NCBI GenBank assembly: GCA_018823745.1
Contig: JAHJHR010000003.1
Coordinates: 397,183-461,182, forward strand
DNA: 64,000 bases
Direction: 5' to 3'
Source: Alphaproteobacteria bacterium
Lineage (GTDB): Bacteria > Pseudomonadota > Alphaproteobacteria > Oceanibaculales > Oceanibaculaceae
In this document: positions 17,054-26,233 of the stretch, piece after piece
How the letters are laid out: each line of letters opens with the position of its first letter
Position numbering within the stretch: the first letter of the stretch is position 1
Program-made: the position numbers and the translations under genes
Notes under the pieces: generated by a model
The model's database searches: none
Told to the model about the DNA's origin: nothing
Seen by the model: only the letters and a program-made list of their open reading frames with translations

Positions 17054-18928
17054 ATGTCGGCAGAAAAGCTCTCCTTTCAGGCGGAAGTCAGCCGCCTTCT
17101 CGATATCGTGGTGAACTCGCTCTACAGCGAGAAGGAAATCTTCCTGCGCGAGTTGATCTCGAACGCATCCGATGCCTGCGACAAGCTGCGCTATCTGGCG
17201 CTGACCGAGGCGGCGCTGCTGGGCGACGACACGGAATTCGCGATCACTATCTCAGTCGATAAGACGGCGCGCACAATCATCATCGCCGATAACGGCATCG
17301 GCATGAACCGGGACGAGCTGGTGGCCAATCTGGGCACCATCGCACGGTCCGGCACGGCGGCCTTCCTGGGTGACCTCAGCGGCGACGCGAAGAAGGACAC
17401 CAACCTGATCGGCCAGTTCGGCGTCGGCTTCTATTCGGCCTTCATGGTGGCGCGCGAGGTCGAGGTGCTGACCCGCAAGGCCGGCGAGGATACCGCCTGG
17501 CTGTGGATTTCCGACGGGCGCGGCGATTTCACCATCGCCGAGAGCGAGAAGGCCGGCCGCGGCAGCATCATCACCCTGCGCCTGCGCGACGGCATGGAGG
17601 AATATCTCGAAGCCGACCGGCTGAAGCAGATTATCCAGCGCTATTCCGACCATATCGCCATCCCGATCAAACTGATCGATGGCGACAAGGTGGAGACCGC
17701 GAACCGCGCCTCGGCACTGTGGACCCGCAGCAAAAGCGAGATCAAGCCGGAGGATTACAAGGAATTCTACCACCATGTCTCGCACGCCTTCGACGACCCG
17801 GCGGAGACCATCCACTGGCGGGCCGAAGGCATCATCGAATATACCGGCCTGCTGTTCATCCCTGGCGCGCGGCCTTTCGACCTGTTCCATCCGGAGCGCA
17901 AGAACCGGGTGAAGCTGTATGTCCGGCGCATCTTCATCACCGATGACTGCCAGGAGCTGGTGCCGGAATATCTGCGCTTCCTGCGCGGCGTCATCGATTC
18001 CGAGGATCTGCCGCTGAATGTCAGCCGCGAGATGCTGCAATCCAGCCCGGTGGTGCAGAAGATGCGCCAGGGCGTGGTGAAGCGCGTGCTGGGCGATCTG
18101 GAGAAGAAGGCCGAGAAGGATGCTGAATCCTACGCAGCCTTCTGGGAGAATTTCGGCGCCGTGCTGAAAGAGGGCCTGTACAGCGAGCATGGCAGCGAAC
18201 AGGCTACGTTGCTGAAGCTCGCCCGTTTCCGTTCGACCCACGGTGATGCACTGGTCAGCCTGGCCGAGTATATCGGCCGGATGAAGGACGGGCAGGACAC
18301 GATCTTCTACATAACCGGCGAGGATGGTGCGGCACTGCTGTCCAGCCCGCAGCTCGAAGGCTTCAAGGCCAAAGGCGTCGAGGTGCTGCTGCTGACCGAT
18401 CCGATCGACGAATTCTGGGTGCCGGCCATCGGCCAGTTCGAGGGCAAAAACTTCAAATCGGTTACCCGTGGCGGTGCCGATCTGTCCAGGGTGAAGGCCG
18501 AGGACAAGCCGGAGGACGAGCAGAAAGATGAGACCGCCGAGAAGGATGACGATATCGGCAGCCTCGTCGCCCTGCTGAAGCTGGCACTGAAGGACGAGGT
18601 GAAGGATGTCCGCGCCTCGGAGCGGCTGACCGACAGCGCGGTCTGTCTGGTCGCCGATGATGGCGACATGGACATGCATCTGGAACGGCTGCTGCGCCAG
18701 CACAAGCAGCTCGACAGCGCCTTCAAGCGCATCCTGGAGGTGAATGCCAGCCACCCGGTGATCCGCCGCCTGGCCACGCATGTGGCCGCCAGGGGCGCCG
18801 AGGCGGAGATTGACGACGCAGCCTATCTGCTGCTCGACCAGGCCCGCATCGTCGAGGGTGAGCCGGTGCCCGATCCCCGCGCCTTTGCCCGGCGGCTATC
18901 GGGTTTCCTGGAAAAGGGTCTGGCGTAA
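17054..18928 (+). CDS. htpG: Molecular chaperone HtpG (Hsp90)
   Basis: Cytosolic Hsp90-family ATPase of 624 aa, the normal family length. The N-terminal GHKL nucleotide pocket is clear: ELISNASDACDKLRY (metal-binding Asn), IADNGIGMN (DxGxG) and GQFGVGFYSAFM. The middle domain shows GARPFDLFHPERKNRVKLYVRRIFITD and the arginine-containing QSSPVVQKMR region. The C-terminal dimerisation part follows a short acidic linker (KPEDEQKDETAEKDDD). Two in-frame ATGs compete: 17030, without a ribosome site, and 17054, preceded by an A/G run (GAAGAAGAAAA) and matching the usual start MSAEKLSFQAEVSRLLDIV. The latter is chosen. Confidence 0.96.
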   Translation: MSAEKLSFQAEVSRLLDIVVNSLYSEKEIFLRELISNASDACDKLRYLALTEAALLGDDTEFAITISVDKTARTIIIADNGIGMNRDELVANLGTIARSGTAAFLGDLSGDAKKDTNLIGQFGVGFYSAFMVAREVEVLTRKAGEDTAWLWISDGRGDFTIAESEKAGRGSIITLRLRDGMEEYLEADRLKQIIQRYSDHIAIPIKLIDGDKVETANRASALWTRSKSEIKPEDYKEFYHHVSHAFDDPAETIHWRAEGIIEYTGLLFIPGARPFDLFHPERKNRVKLYVRRIFITDDCQELVPEYLRFLRGVIDSEDLPLNVSREMLQSSPVVQKMRQGVVKRVLGDLEKKAEKDAESYAAFWENFGAVLKEGLYSEHGSEQATLLKLARFRSTHGDALVSLAEYIGRMKDGQDTIFYITGEDGAALLSSPQLEGFKAKGVEVLLLTDPIDEFWVPAIGQFEGKNFKSVTRGGADLSRVKAEDKPEDEQKDETAEKDDDIGSLVALLKLALKDEVKDVRASERLTDSAVCLVADDGDMDMHLERLLRQHKQLDSAFKRILEVNASHPVIRRLATHVAARGAEAEIDDAAYLLLDQARIVEGEPVPDPRAFARRLSGFLEKGLA

Positions 18929-18935
18929 CCGCGGC

Positions 18936-19928
18936 TCAGCGCATCGCGCCAATGGTCCATTCGACCTTTGGCGCGTAGCGCCGGCCGAGGAACTGGTAGG
19001 TCCGGCGCAGCAGGCGGATGCCGACCTCGTCGGCCGTCGGCTCGGCATCGTCCCAGACCTTCATGATTTCTTCCCAATCCATCGCCATCGCATGCAGATG
19101 GTCACGGCATTTGCGGATGAAGGCGACGCTGTTCTCGTAATTCAGCACCAGGCTGCGGATCTCCGAGGTCTGGGCATCGACATCGTCGAAAAGCGCCTTG
19201 ATCTCCGCATAGGGGTTGGAATACAGGGCACGGACCCGCGCAATCTCCTCGCCGACGACGCGGCTGGTAGCGAATAATTTGCCAAAGCGGTCCAGCTTGT
19301 CAGAGATCGTCTTCATCGAATGGAAACGGTCGCGCAGCGCCTCGATATAGGTCAGTTCGCGGACCAGAGATTCGACACGCACCTTGCCCTGCTCAAGGCC
19401 AACCGCTTCCGGCTCATTCGGAGATACTTCCCAGGACAGGCGCTTCATCGCCTTTTCCAGCTTCTCATTGGTCTGCGGGTCGTCCGCGATCTGCTCCAGC
19501 AGATCGGCATCAACCACGACCTGCTCATCCCCCGACACCCAGGAGGCCAGCTGGACATGCAATCGCCAGCGCGCGCGGAACTCGTGGTGATCCTCGACCG
19601 ACCAGGAGGCCGTGCCGTCGAGCAACTCTTTGGGAATGGAATCGCCGGGATGGATGCGGCGGACATAATCCAGCCCCCGGACCGCCATATCGATCAGCTT
19701 GCGGTCGGGATGATCCGCATCAATGCCGAATTCGCGCATCAGCGCCGGCACGGCCACCACAGCGTCCAGCCCCTCGCACGGAATGCTGTAGACAGGCCCC
19801 TGCCCATCGTCGCCCTGCCGGAAATGCGCCCCGGGAATGGCAAAAATCCTGTGTTCGAGCAGAAAATGGGTGGGGGGTTCCATTGGGATTGCACGCCTGA
19901 CAGGCTGGTTAATTTGGGTTGCCCCCAT
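18936..19928 (-). CDS. Conserved hypothetical protein, 330 aa
   Basis: I do not recognise a family with known function. The protein is acidic, soluble-looking and mostly helical, with no signal peptide or membrane segment. Residues about 60-130 contain an ARW/WSVEDHHEFRARWRLHV segment. Residues about 160-280 are rich in charged heptad-like repeats (EKAMKRLSWEV, then EIKALFDDVDAQTSEIRSL), suggesting coiled coil. The C-terminus has a conserved-looking RRTYQFLGRRYAPKVEW end. A second ATG at 19883 could be the real start. It is convergent with htpG (stops 8 bp apart) and lies downstream of the MCP 1 terminator, so it probably has its own promoter between 19929 and 19956. Confidence 0.6.
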   Translation of the reverse strand: MGATQINQPVRRAIPMEPPTHFLLEHRIFAIPGAHFRQGDDGQGPVYSIPCEGLDAVVAVPALMREFGIDADHPDRKLIDMAVRGLDYVRRIHPGDSIPKELLDGTASWSVEDHHEFRARWRLHVQLASWVSGDEQVVVDADLLEQIADDPQTNEKLEKAMKRLSWEVSPNEPEAVGLEQGKVRVESLVRELTYIEALRDRFHSMKTISDKLDRFGKLFATSRVVGEEIARVRALYSNPYAEIKALFDDVDAQTSEIRSLVLNYENSVAFIRKCRDHLHAMAMDWEEIMKVWDDAEPTADEVGIRLLRRTYQFLGRRYAPKVEWTIGAMR

Positions 19929-19956
19929 TCTGGACCGAAGCGGTTAATTAATCATG

Positions 19957-19994
19957 AAAAAGCCCTCCCCGATCCAAATCAGGGAGGGCTTTTT
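19957..19994 (-). terminator. Rho-independent terminator after MCP 1
   Basis: Stem of 13 bp (AAAAAGCCCTCCC paired with GGGAGGGCTTTTT) with an 11-12 nt loop, 22 bp downstream of the MCP 1 stop. It is flanked by A and T runs, so it can work on both strands, but only the minus strand has a gene ending here. Confidence 0.85.
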
Positions 19995-20016
19995 TCACGC
20001 GCCTGGGGTGTAGGGA

Positions 20017-21708
20017 TCAGGCCGCGCGCACGCCGTCGATGAAGCGTGACACGCTGCCCCGCAGCCCGGTCGATTGCCGTGCCAGTTCCTGCGAGGAGCT
20101 GAGCACCTGCACGGCGCCGGCCGAGCTGGTCTCCGCGGCATCGTTCACGCCGACAATGCTGCTCGACACCTCGCCGGTGCCGCGCGCTGCCTCGGTGGCG
20201 TTGCGGCTGATCTCCGAGGTGGCGGCCGTCTGCTGCTCAACGGCAGCCGCCACGGCGGAGGACAGGTCGTTCAGCTTGAAGATCACCTCGGCAATCGAGC
20301 TGATCGCGGTGACCGCGTCATCGATTGTCGCCTGCATGTTGTTGACCTGGGCCTGGATCTCACCGGTGGCGTTCGAGGTCTGGCTGGCCAGCGCCTTCAC
20401 CTCGGAGGCAACGACTGCGAAGCCCTTGCCGGCCTCACCGGCACGGGCCGATTCGATAGTGGCATTCAGCGCCAGCAGATTGGTCTGGTCGGCGATGCCG
20501 CTGATCAGGCCGATCACCTCGGCAATCTTCTGCCCGGCCTCGGTCAGGCTCTTCACCCGGTTCTGGGCTTCCTGAGCGCTTTCGGCGGCCTGGTCGGCAA
20601 CGCTGCGGGCCTCGCCCATCTGGCGGGCGACTTCGCTGACGGTTGCGGTCAGCTCGTCAGTTGCGGAGGCGACGGTCTGCACATTGACCGAGGCTTCCTC
20701 GGCAGCGGCACTGACCGTGGCTGCCTGACGCGAAGTTTCCTCGGAGGAGGCGGACAGCGAATTCGCCGTTGCCTCCAGCTCGGTCGAGGCCGCGCTCATC
20801 ACGGACAGGGCCTCGCCGACCTCGGTCTCGAAGGTGGCAATCATCTGCGAGACGACTTCCGCGCGATCCAGTTTCGCCTGGTTCTCGCGATCCTGCTCGA
20901 CCTGCAATGCCTGGCGTTCCAGGGCGTTGTCCTTGAAGATCACCATGGTGCGGGCAACATCGCCGATTTCGTCCCGGCGTTCCTGGCCGTGAATTTCGGT
21001 GCTCAGATCGCCATCCGCCAGCCGGCGCAGCGCCTGCACGGCCCGGGTCAGCGGCCCGACCACACCCTTGCTGGAGACGATCCAGCCCAGCAACCCGCCC
21101 AGCAGGATGCCACCAAGGGCAAAACCGGCGATCAGGGTCTGGACGGTCGATGCCAGCGCAGCAGTCTCGGCCGCGGTACGGTCGCCAAATTTGTCAGTGT
21201 AAATAACGAAGTCGCTCATCTGCCGTCTCAGCGCATCGGCCGCTGACCGGCTTTTCTGCACCTGGGCCAGAATCTCCTCCTGGGCGCTGCTGACGTCCAC
21301 GCCACGATGCTTAGCGGCAACCTTGAGCGTGGCAGCACTCAGTTCCGAATAGTGGCGAATGCCGCTTTCGATCTGGGTCAGCATCGCCGCCTGATCTGTG
21401 TCGGCGGTGAGCTTCAGCGCATCCAGCGCCGCGACCATTTCCTTCTGGGCATTCTGGACGGCCGGCAGCACCTCGTCATAATCGCCCGGATCGGCGGCCA
21501 CGCGATATTCGCCGCGATTCAGTTCGATCAGATTCCGGTTCATCCGCGCCGCCGTGCGGATTTCCGTGGCGGAGACATTGATCTTGTCTGCCGCGTCGCT
21601 GAGCTGCTTCAGCGCCAGCATGGATGCGATGGATATTCCCGCAGCAACCAGGGCCATGACGCCGAGAACCGCGAAAACTTTTGTGGATACCTTCAAGCGA
21701 GCAAGCAC
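20017..21708 (-). CDS. Methyl-accepting chemotaxis protein (MCP 1)
   Basis: Transmembrane chemoreceptor of 563 aa. Membrane segment 1 (about 11-32), a helical periplasmic domain of roughly 150 aa (4HB type by look), membrane segment 2 (about 187-210), a HAMP domain (LTRAVQALRRLADGDLSTEI onward) and the signalling domain with the conserved hairpin tip [38 protein letters not shown]. Start is a GTG: AGGAGA lies six bases before it, and an ATG five bases upstream is in another frame. It ends in RFIDGVRAA, close to MCP 2 (NFLTRVRAA). Upstream DNA is AT-rich and carries a palindromic motif shared with MCP 2. Confidence 0.95.
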   Translation of the reverse strand: MLARLKVSTKVFAVLGVMALVAAGISIASMLALKQLSDAADKINVSATEIRTAARMNRNLIELNRGEYRVAADPGDYDEVLPAVQNAQKEMVAALDALKLTADTDQAAMLTQIESGIRHYSELSAATLKVAAKHRGVDVSSAQEEILAQVQKSRSAADALRRQMSDFVIYTDKFGDRTAAETAALASTVQTLIAGFALGGILLGGLLGWIVSSKGVVGPLTRAVQALRRLADGDLSTEIHGQERRDEIGDVARTMVIFKDNALERQALQVEQDRENQAKLDRAEVVSQMIATFETEVGEALSVMSAASTELEATANSLSASSEETSRQAATVSAAAEEASVNVQTVASATDELTATVSEVARQMGEARSVADQAAESAQEAQNRVKSLTEAGQKIAEVIGLISGIADQTNLLALNATIESARAGEAGKGFAVVASEVKALASQTSNATGEIQAQVNNMQATIDDAVTAISSIAEVIFKLNDLSSAVAAAVEQQTAATSEISRNATEAARGTGEVSSSIVGVNDAAETSSAGAVQVLSSSQELARQSTGLRGSVSRFIDGVRAA

Positions 21709-21822
21709 GACATTTCTCCTTATCTAGCAGAACTCGGCACCCCTATTCTTGACAATTCCGCACTGAACACAGGAAGAAATTATTCGCGCATTATTAATAA
21801 AGCATGAATCAAGTAAAAATGA

Positions 21823-21835
21823 GAACGAACGTTAC
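21823..21835. promoter_or_regulatory. GAACGAACGTTAC element upstream of MCP 1
   Basis: Thirteen-base element about 115 bp before the MCP 1 start; 12 of 13 bases match the element before MCP 2. A weaker inverted copy (10 of 13) lies at 21885-21897. Its core AACG-AA-CGTT is an inverted repeat. It may bind a regulator shared by the chemoreceptor genes. Confidence 0.45.
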
Positions 21836-21928
21836 TTTTTTACTGAAAAAAGACTCTGGCTAATTGTGATAAGTAATTTTAGTATCGTTCGTGAACTTTA
21901 TCTAACTTCAAAACTGGAACACTCTCCT

Positions 21929-22855
21929 TTAAGTTGCGGCCTGGACGATCCCGACAAGGCCGATCAGCACCAGGCCCAGGCCGATGAATTCGCGCGTGGT
22001 CAGCTTCTCCCGGAAGACGCGTTGCGAGACGATCAGGCTGAACAGCAACTCCGTCAGGCCCAGAGTGCGCACATTCGCCACCGGCTCGATGGCCATGGCG
22101 GTGAACCAGCCGATCGAGGCCAGCGCCCCCATCATCCCGGCCAGCAGGGAGATGCGCCAGGCCCGCATGACGGCGATCACGACCGGCCAGTCGCGCAACC
22201 CCAGATAGCCGAGCAGGAGAATGGTCTGGATCGATTGTGCCCAGACCAGCGCAGTCGCCGCCGCCAGCACCGGCATGTCCGGTGCGATGGCCAGCGCGGC
22301 ACCACGATAGCCGACCGCCGAGAAGGCAAACATCGCGCCCGAGGCGATGCCAATCAATGCCGGGCGCGAGGTCAGCCCGGTCAGCAGGCTTTTCGCCGAA
22401 AGCTCGCCGGCCGGGGCCGACACCATGATGACGCCCATGGTCGCAATCAGGATGGCCAGGATGGCCGGCAGGGTCACCGGGTCGCCCAGCAGCACCGCGC
22501 CGAAAATGGCGACCTGGATGATCTCGGTCTTGGAATAGGCGACGCCCAGGGCGAAATTCCGCTCCGCCATGGCGCGCAGTAGCAACGCCGTGGCGGCAAT
22601 CTGCGCCACCGCCCCGCCGGCAACCCAGAAGACGAAAGCGAGGTTGGGCGCCGGGATCGATCCGCCGCTCCACAGCAGCACGATGGCCAGCCAGGCGATG
22701 GCGAAGGGCAGGCCATAGAGGAAGCGCACCAGCGTCGCCCCCATCGTCCCCAGACCGCCGACCAGGCTGCGCTGGGCGGCGTTGCGGATGGTCTGCGCGA
22801 AGGCAGCCCAGATGGTGATGGGAATCCAGATCCAGGAAAGATCGGCGAGGGACAT
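21929..22855 (-). CDS. DMT-superfamily (EamA) transporter
   Basis: Inner-membrane protein of 308 aa with about ten hydrophobic segments arranged as two EamA repeats (residues about 10-150 and 165-305). The C-terminal repeat contains the familiar ANVRTLGLTELLFSLIVSQRVFREKLTTREFIGLGL pattern. EamA proteins export amino acids, nucleosides or other small metabolites; the substrate is not predictable here. It is divergent from the RutE-like gene. A perfect 12-bp palindrome sits in the shared 176-bp gap. No ribosome site is evident before the ATG. Confidence 0.85.
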   Translation of the reverse strand: MSLADLSWIWIPITIWAAFAQTIRNAAQRSLVGGLGTMGATLVRFLYGLPFAIAWLAIVLLWSGGSIPAPNLAFVFWVAGGAVAQIAATALLLRAMAERNFALGVAYSKTEIIQVAIFGAVLLGDPVTLPAILAILIATMGVIMVSAPAGELSAKSLLTGLTSRPALIGIASGAMFAFSAVGYRGAALAIAPDMPVLAAATALVWAQSIQTILLLGYLGLRDWPVVIAVMRAWRISLLAGMMGALASIGWFTAMAIEPVANVRTLGLTELLFSLIVSQRVFREKLTTREFIGLGLVLIGLVGIVQAAT

Positions 22856-22943
22856 GCGCGGTATCCGGCTGACGAGGACAGAGCGTCACTCTAGAACCAG
22901 TTTGCGCCGGCCAGCCCTGCTTTCTCGTCAGCCCCGCCCTTTC

Positions 22944-22955
22944 TCGCAATTGCGA
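22944..22955. promoter_or_regulatory. TCGCAATTGCGA palindrome in a divergent gap
   Basis: Perfect 12-bp palindrome located centrally between the divergent EamA and RutE-like genes, flanked by TTTC and AAGC. It is a plausible operator, but 12-bp palindromes also arise by chance. Confidence 0.25.
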
Positions 22956-23031
22956 AAGCAAGGCTGGCGGGCGCGGGCAGTCGGGCCTAATCTGCGTTTC
23001 AATCCACACCGCTATCGCCAGGAACAACCCG

Positions 23032-23622
23032 ATGCGCAAAACCCTGCCGGAAGACGGCCTCGACCTGATCTTCCGCGACGCCCGCACCTATAACAGCTTC
23101 GCCCCCACCCCGGTCGACCCCGCCCTGCTGCGGCGGGTCTACGATCTGGCGAAGATGGGGCCGACAGCCGCGAATTCGCAGCCTGCTCGCATGGTCTTCG
23201 TCACCTCGCCCGAGGCGAAGGAGAAGCTGAAGCCTGCACTGGCGCCCAACAATGTGGAAAAGACCCTGGCTGCCCCGGTCATCGTGATCTTCGCCCATGA
23301 TCTGGAATTCTACGACAACCTGCCCAAGACCTTCCCACATGTCGATGCCCGCGCCTGGTTCGTCGGCAAGCCGGCGCATATCGAGGCCACGGCCTTCCGC
23401 AACGGCACGCTGCAGGCCGCGTATTTCATGATCGCCGCCCGCGCGCTGGGGCTGGATTGTGGGCCGATGTCCGGCTTCGACAATGCCAAAGTGGACGAGG
23501 CCTTTTTCGCCGGCACCGCCTGGAAATCCAATTTCATCTGCAATCTGGGCCATGGCACGACCGACAAGCTGTTCGGCCGCCTGCCGCGGCTGGAGTTCGA
23601 CGAAGCCTGCCGGATCGACTAG
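23032..23622 (+). CDS. RutE-like malonic semialdehyde reductase (nitroreductase family)
   Basis: FMN-dependent nitroreductase-fold protein of 196 aa. The pattern [71 protein letters not shown] and the closing [23 protein letters not shown] closely follows E. coli RutE, which reduces malonic semialdehyde to 3-hydroxypropionate during uracil breakdown. No other rut genes are near, so the physiological substrate may be another reactive aldehyde or enoate. The ATG at 23032 starts just before the conserved region. It ends 3 bp before the efflux pump gene and is probably co-transcribed with it. Confidence 0.8.
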   Translation: MRKTLPEDGLDLIFRDARTYNSFAPTPVDPALLRRVYDLAKMGPTAANSQPARMVFVTSPEAKEKLKPALAPNNVEKTLAAPVIVIFAHDLEFYDNLPKTFPHVDARAWFVGKPAHIEATAFRNGTLQAAYFMIAARALGLDCGPMSGFDNAKVDEAFFAGTAWKSNFICNLGHGTTDKLFGRLPRLEFDEACRID

Positions 23623-23625
23623 ACC

Positions 23626-24813
23626 ATGCCCTCTGCCCTGCGCCTCGCGCTGATCCTGGGCGCGCTGACCGCCTTTGCGCCGATGTCGATTGACATGTAC
23701 CTGCCCGCCTTCCCGGCGATGCAGCAGGATTTCGCCACCAATGCCGGCCATGTCCAGCTGACCCTGTCGGTCTTCCTGCTGGGGCTGTCGCTCGGCCAGA
23801 TCTTCTATGGCCCGCTGGCCGACCGCTACGGGCGAAAGCCGCCGCTTTATGTCGGCATCGCGCTGTACACGGTCGCCTCGGTCGCGATTGCCCTGTCGAC
23901 GACCATCGACAGCCTGATCCTGCTGCGCTTCGCCCAGGCGCTGGGCGGCTGCTCGGGCATGGTGATTGCCCGCGCCATGGTGCGTGATCTGTTCGACGAG
24001 CGCGGCTCGGCCAAGATGTACGCGCAATTGATGCTGGTCATGGGCGCGGCGCCGATCCTGGCGCCAATCCTGGGCGGCTATGTCCTGCTGGTCGCCAACT
24101 GGCACGCCATCTTCTGGATTCTGGCGGTCTTCGGCGGTGCCTGTCTGACCGCCGTCGTCTTCGCCCTGCCGGAAAGCCTGCCGGCCGAGCGGCGCGGTGC
24201 CGGTGGCCTCGGCCCGGCACTGGTCAATTACGGCTTCCTGCTGCGCAGCCCCGCCTTCCTGGCGTTCGCCATGACCGGGGGCTGCATCCAGGCCGGGATG
24301 TTCGCCTATATCACCGGGTCACCCTTCGTCTTCATCGACCTCTACAAGGTGCCGGCGGAGCAATATGGCTATCTGTTCGGGCTGAACGCTCTCGGCCTGA
24401 TCGCCTCCTCGCAGATCAACCACCGGCTGCTGTCGCGCTATAGCGGCCGGCAGATCCTGAACACCGCCGTGCCGGTGATCGCCACGGCGGCGCTGGTCCT
24501 GGCCGCCCTGGCCGCAACCGGCACCGGCGGGCTGCTCGGCATTGTGGTGCCGCTGTTCTTCTGCATCGCCGGCATGGGCTTCGTCGGCCCGAATGCGCTG
24601 GCGGCAGCCATGGCCCCGCATGGCCGGATCGCCGGCAGTGCCTCCGCCCTGCTGGGGGTGCTGCAATTCGGCACCGGAGCCATGGCCGGCACGATTGTCG
24701 GGCTGCTGAATGACGGTAGTGCCCGGCCGATGGCCTTCACCATTGCCGGTCTTGCCTGCTGTGCTGCGGCGCTGCGCTTCTTCGTCCTGCCCCGCTTCAA
24801 CCGGCCGGCCTGA
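23626..24813 (+). CDS. Bcr/CflA-family MFS drug efflux pump
   Basis: Major facilitator of 395 aa with 12 predicted membrane segments. The N-terminus reads LALILGALTAFAPMSIDMYLPAFPAM, the Bcr/CflA signature (SxDMYLPA). It is followed by motif A in GPLADRYGRKPPL and the antiporter-type stretch RFAQALGGCSGMVIARAMVRDLF. Family members use the proton gradient to export antibiotics, sulfonamides or cysteine. It lies 3 bp after the reductase gene. The pairing suggests disposal of a reactive compound, but this is inference. Confidence 0.92.
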   Translation: MPSALRLALILGALTAFAPMSIDMYLPAFPAMQQDFATNAGHVQLTLSVFLLGLSLGQIFYGPLADRYGRKPPLYVGIALYTVASVAIALSTTIDSLILLRFAQALGGCSGMVIARAMVRDLFDERGSAKMYAQLMLVMGAAPILAPILGGYVLLVANWHAIFWILAVFGGACLTAVVFALPESLPAERRGAGGLGPALVNYGFLLRSPAFLAFAMTGGCIQAGMFAYITGSPFVFIDLYKVPAEQYGYLFGLNALGLIASSQINHRLLSRYSGRQILNTAVPVIATAALVLAALAATGTGGLLGIVVPLFFCIAGMGFVGPNALAAAMAPHGRIAGSASALLGVLQFGTGAMAGTIVGLLNDGSARPMAFTIAGLACCAAALRFFVLPRFNRPA

Positions 24814-24852
24814 CACCCTCCCACGACGGACACATTCCGATGACGAAAAACA

Positions 24853-24875
24853 CACGCTGCAATCACGACAGCGTG
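24853..24875. repeat. Short inverted repeat downstream of efflux gene
   Basis: Perfect 7-bp arms CACGCTG and CAGCGTG with a 9-nt loop, 40 bp after the Bcr/CflA-like stop and about 134 bp before the bufferin precursor. There is no T run, so terminator function is doubtful; it may be an operator for the following operon. Confidence 0.3.
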
Positions 24876-25008
24876 ACGATGCTTGATTTTACCAGTGCGC
24901 AGGATTCGGTCACTTTGGCTGTGTAATAAATAGCCGGGCAGGCCAATAACGCTTTCCAGAAGGCCGTTTATTACTTTTGCTTCAAATGTCCTTGTCTGGA
25001 GAAATGCG

Positions 25009-25311
25009 ATGAACCGCTCTGCAATGGCGCTTGGCGCCGCCCTCGTCACCGCCCTCGGCGTTTCCATGCTGAACAACGCCCAGGCCCAGTCCACCAATGT
25101 GGAAAAATGCTTCGGCGTCTCGCTGGCCGGCAAGAATGACTGCGCCGCCGGTCCCGGCACCACCTGCGCCGGCACCTCGAAGGTCGATTACCAGGGCAAT
25201 GCCTGGAAGCTGGTGCCGAAAGGCTCCTGCGAGACCATGGTCATCAAGACCAGCGACGGCAAGGAAGTGAAGGGCAGCCTCAAGGCGCTGAACCGCAACC
25301 TGCCGAGCTAA
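25009..25311 (+). CDS. DUF2282 bufferin-type metallophore precursor (BufA1-like)
   Basis: Small secreted precursor of 100 aa. A signal peptide (about residues 1-26, ending NNAQA) is followed by a core of about 74 aa with four cysteines: C34 (EKCFG), C45 (KNDCAAG), C53 (TTCAGTS) and C74 (KGSCET). This is the DUF2282 pattern. In Caulobacter such bufferins are modified on cysteines by a DUF692/MNIO enzyme and chelate copper in the periplasm. The ribosome site GGAGAA sits about 6 bases before ATG. It is the first gene of a four-gene operon (precursor, MNIO, DUF2063, DoxX), separated from the efflux gene by 195 bp that should hold the promoter. Confidence 0.9.
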   Translation: MNRSAMALGAALVTALGVSMLNNAQAQSTNVEKCFGVSLAGKNDCAAGPGTTCAGTSKVDYQGNAWKLVPKGSCETMVIKTSDGKEVKGSLKALNRNLPS

Positions 25312-25387
25312 TCCTCTACCGCAGCGCCGGCCGCCCCTCATCATGGTCAGCGGCCGGCAGCCTGCCCTTCCAGCCGAAAGCAATGGC

Positions 25388-26233
25388 ATGGTCTCGTCTT
25401 CGATCCCGCAGCGCGTCGGCGTTGGCCTGAAGCTGGAGCATTACCCGGCCATCGCCGGCAGCCTGCCGGATATCGGCTGGTTCGAGATTCATGCCGAGAA
25501 TTTTATGGTCGCGGGTGGCCCCCGGCTGCGGCTGCTTGAGCATATCCGCCATCACTACCCGCTTTCACTGCATGGCATCGGTCTGTCGCTGGGCGGTGTG
25601 GAGCGCCCCGACCCGGCGCATCTGGCAGCACTGCGCCGATTGATCGACCGGTTCTCGCCCGGCCTCGTCTCCGAACATCTGGCCTGGAGCAGCGTCGGCG
25701 ACACCTATTTCGCCGATCTGCTGCCGTTGCCACTGAATGCCGGCTCTCTGGCGCTGGTGGCCCGCAATATCGAGATCGCCCAGGACCATCTGAAATGCCG
25801 GATACTGATCGAGAACCCCTCGAATTATCTGGCCTTCACCGATGCCGAGTTGCCGGAGCAGGAATTCCTGGCCGGGCTGGTGCAGCGCACCGGCTGCGGC
25901 CTGCTGCTTGATGTGAACAATCTGTATATCAGCCACCGGAATATCGGCCTCGACATCAATGTCTATCTGGCAGGGCTGCCGCAGGATGCCATCGGCGAAA
26001 TCCATCTGGCCGGCCATGTTGTCGAGTCCCATGGCAGCGGCGATCTGCTGATCGATACTCATTCAACCGCCGTGACGGCGCCGGTGCGCGCAGTGTTCGA
26101 GCATGTCATCCAGCGCTTCGGGCCGCGCCCCACTCTGATTGAATGGGATAACGACCTGCCGGAATGGGATGTCCTCCTGGCCGAGGCCCGGATAGCCGGA
26201 CAGGTGCTGGACCGGATTCCCGCCGATGCCTGA
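25388..26233 (+). CDS. MNIO-family (DUF692) RiPP-modifying enzyme, BufB-like
   Basis: Multinuclear non-haem iron-dependent oxidase of 281 aa with a TIM-barrel pattern. Likely metal-binding or active-site motifs run through the chain: WFEIHAENF, SLHGIGLSLGG, VSEHLAW, LIENPSNYL, LLLDVNNLYISHRN, EIHLAGH, IDTHS and LIEWDNDLPEW. These His, Glu, Asp and Asn positions are the ones conserved in DUF692. The start at 25388 gives the usual family length; an ATG 45 bases upstream lacks a ribosome site. It should modify cysteines of the adjacent DUF2282 precursor. Its stop overlaps the DUF2063 start by 8 nt. Confidence 0.93.
   Translation: MVSSSIPQRVGVGLKLEHYPAIAGSLPDIGWFEIHAENFMVAGGPRLRLLEHIRHHYPLSLHGIGLSLGGVERPDPAHLAALRRLIDRFSPGLVSEHLAWSSVGDTYFADLLPLPLNAGSLALVARNIEIAQDHLKCRILIENPSNYLAFTDAELPEQEFLAGLVQRTGCGLLLDVNNLYISHRNIGLDINVYLAGLPQDAIGEIHLAGHVVESHGSGDLLIDTHSTAVTAPVRAVFEHVIQRFGPRPTLIEWDNDLPEWDVLLAEARIAGQVLDRIPADA

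Noticed and set aside
24853..24875. Terminator for the Bcr/CflA gene
   Set aside because: The hairpin has no T run, so it is reported only as an inverted repeat.
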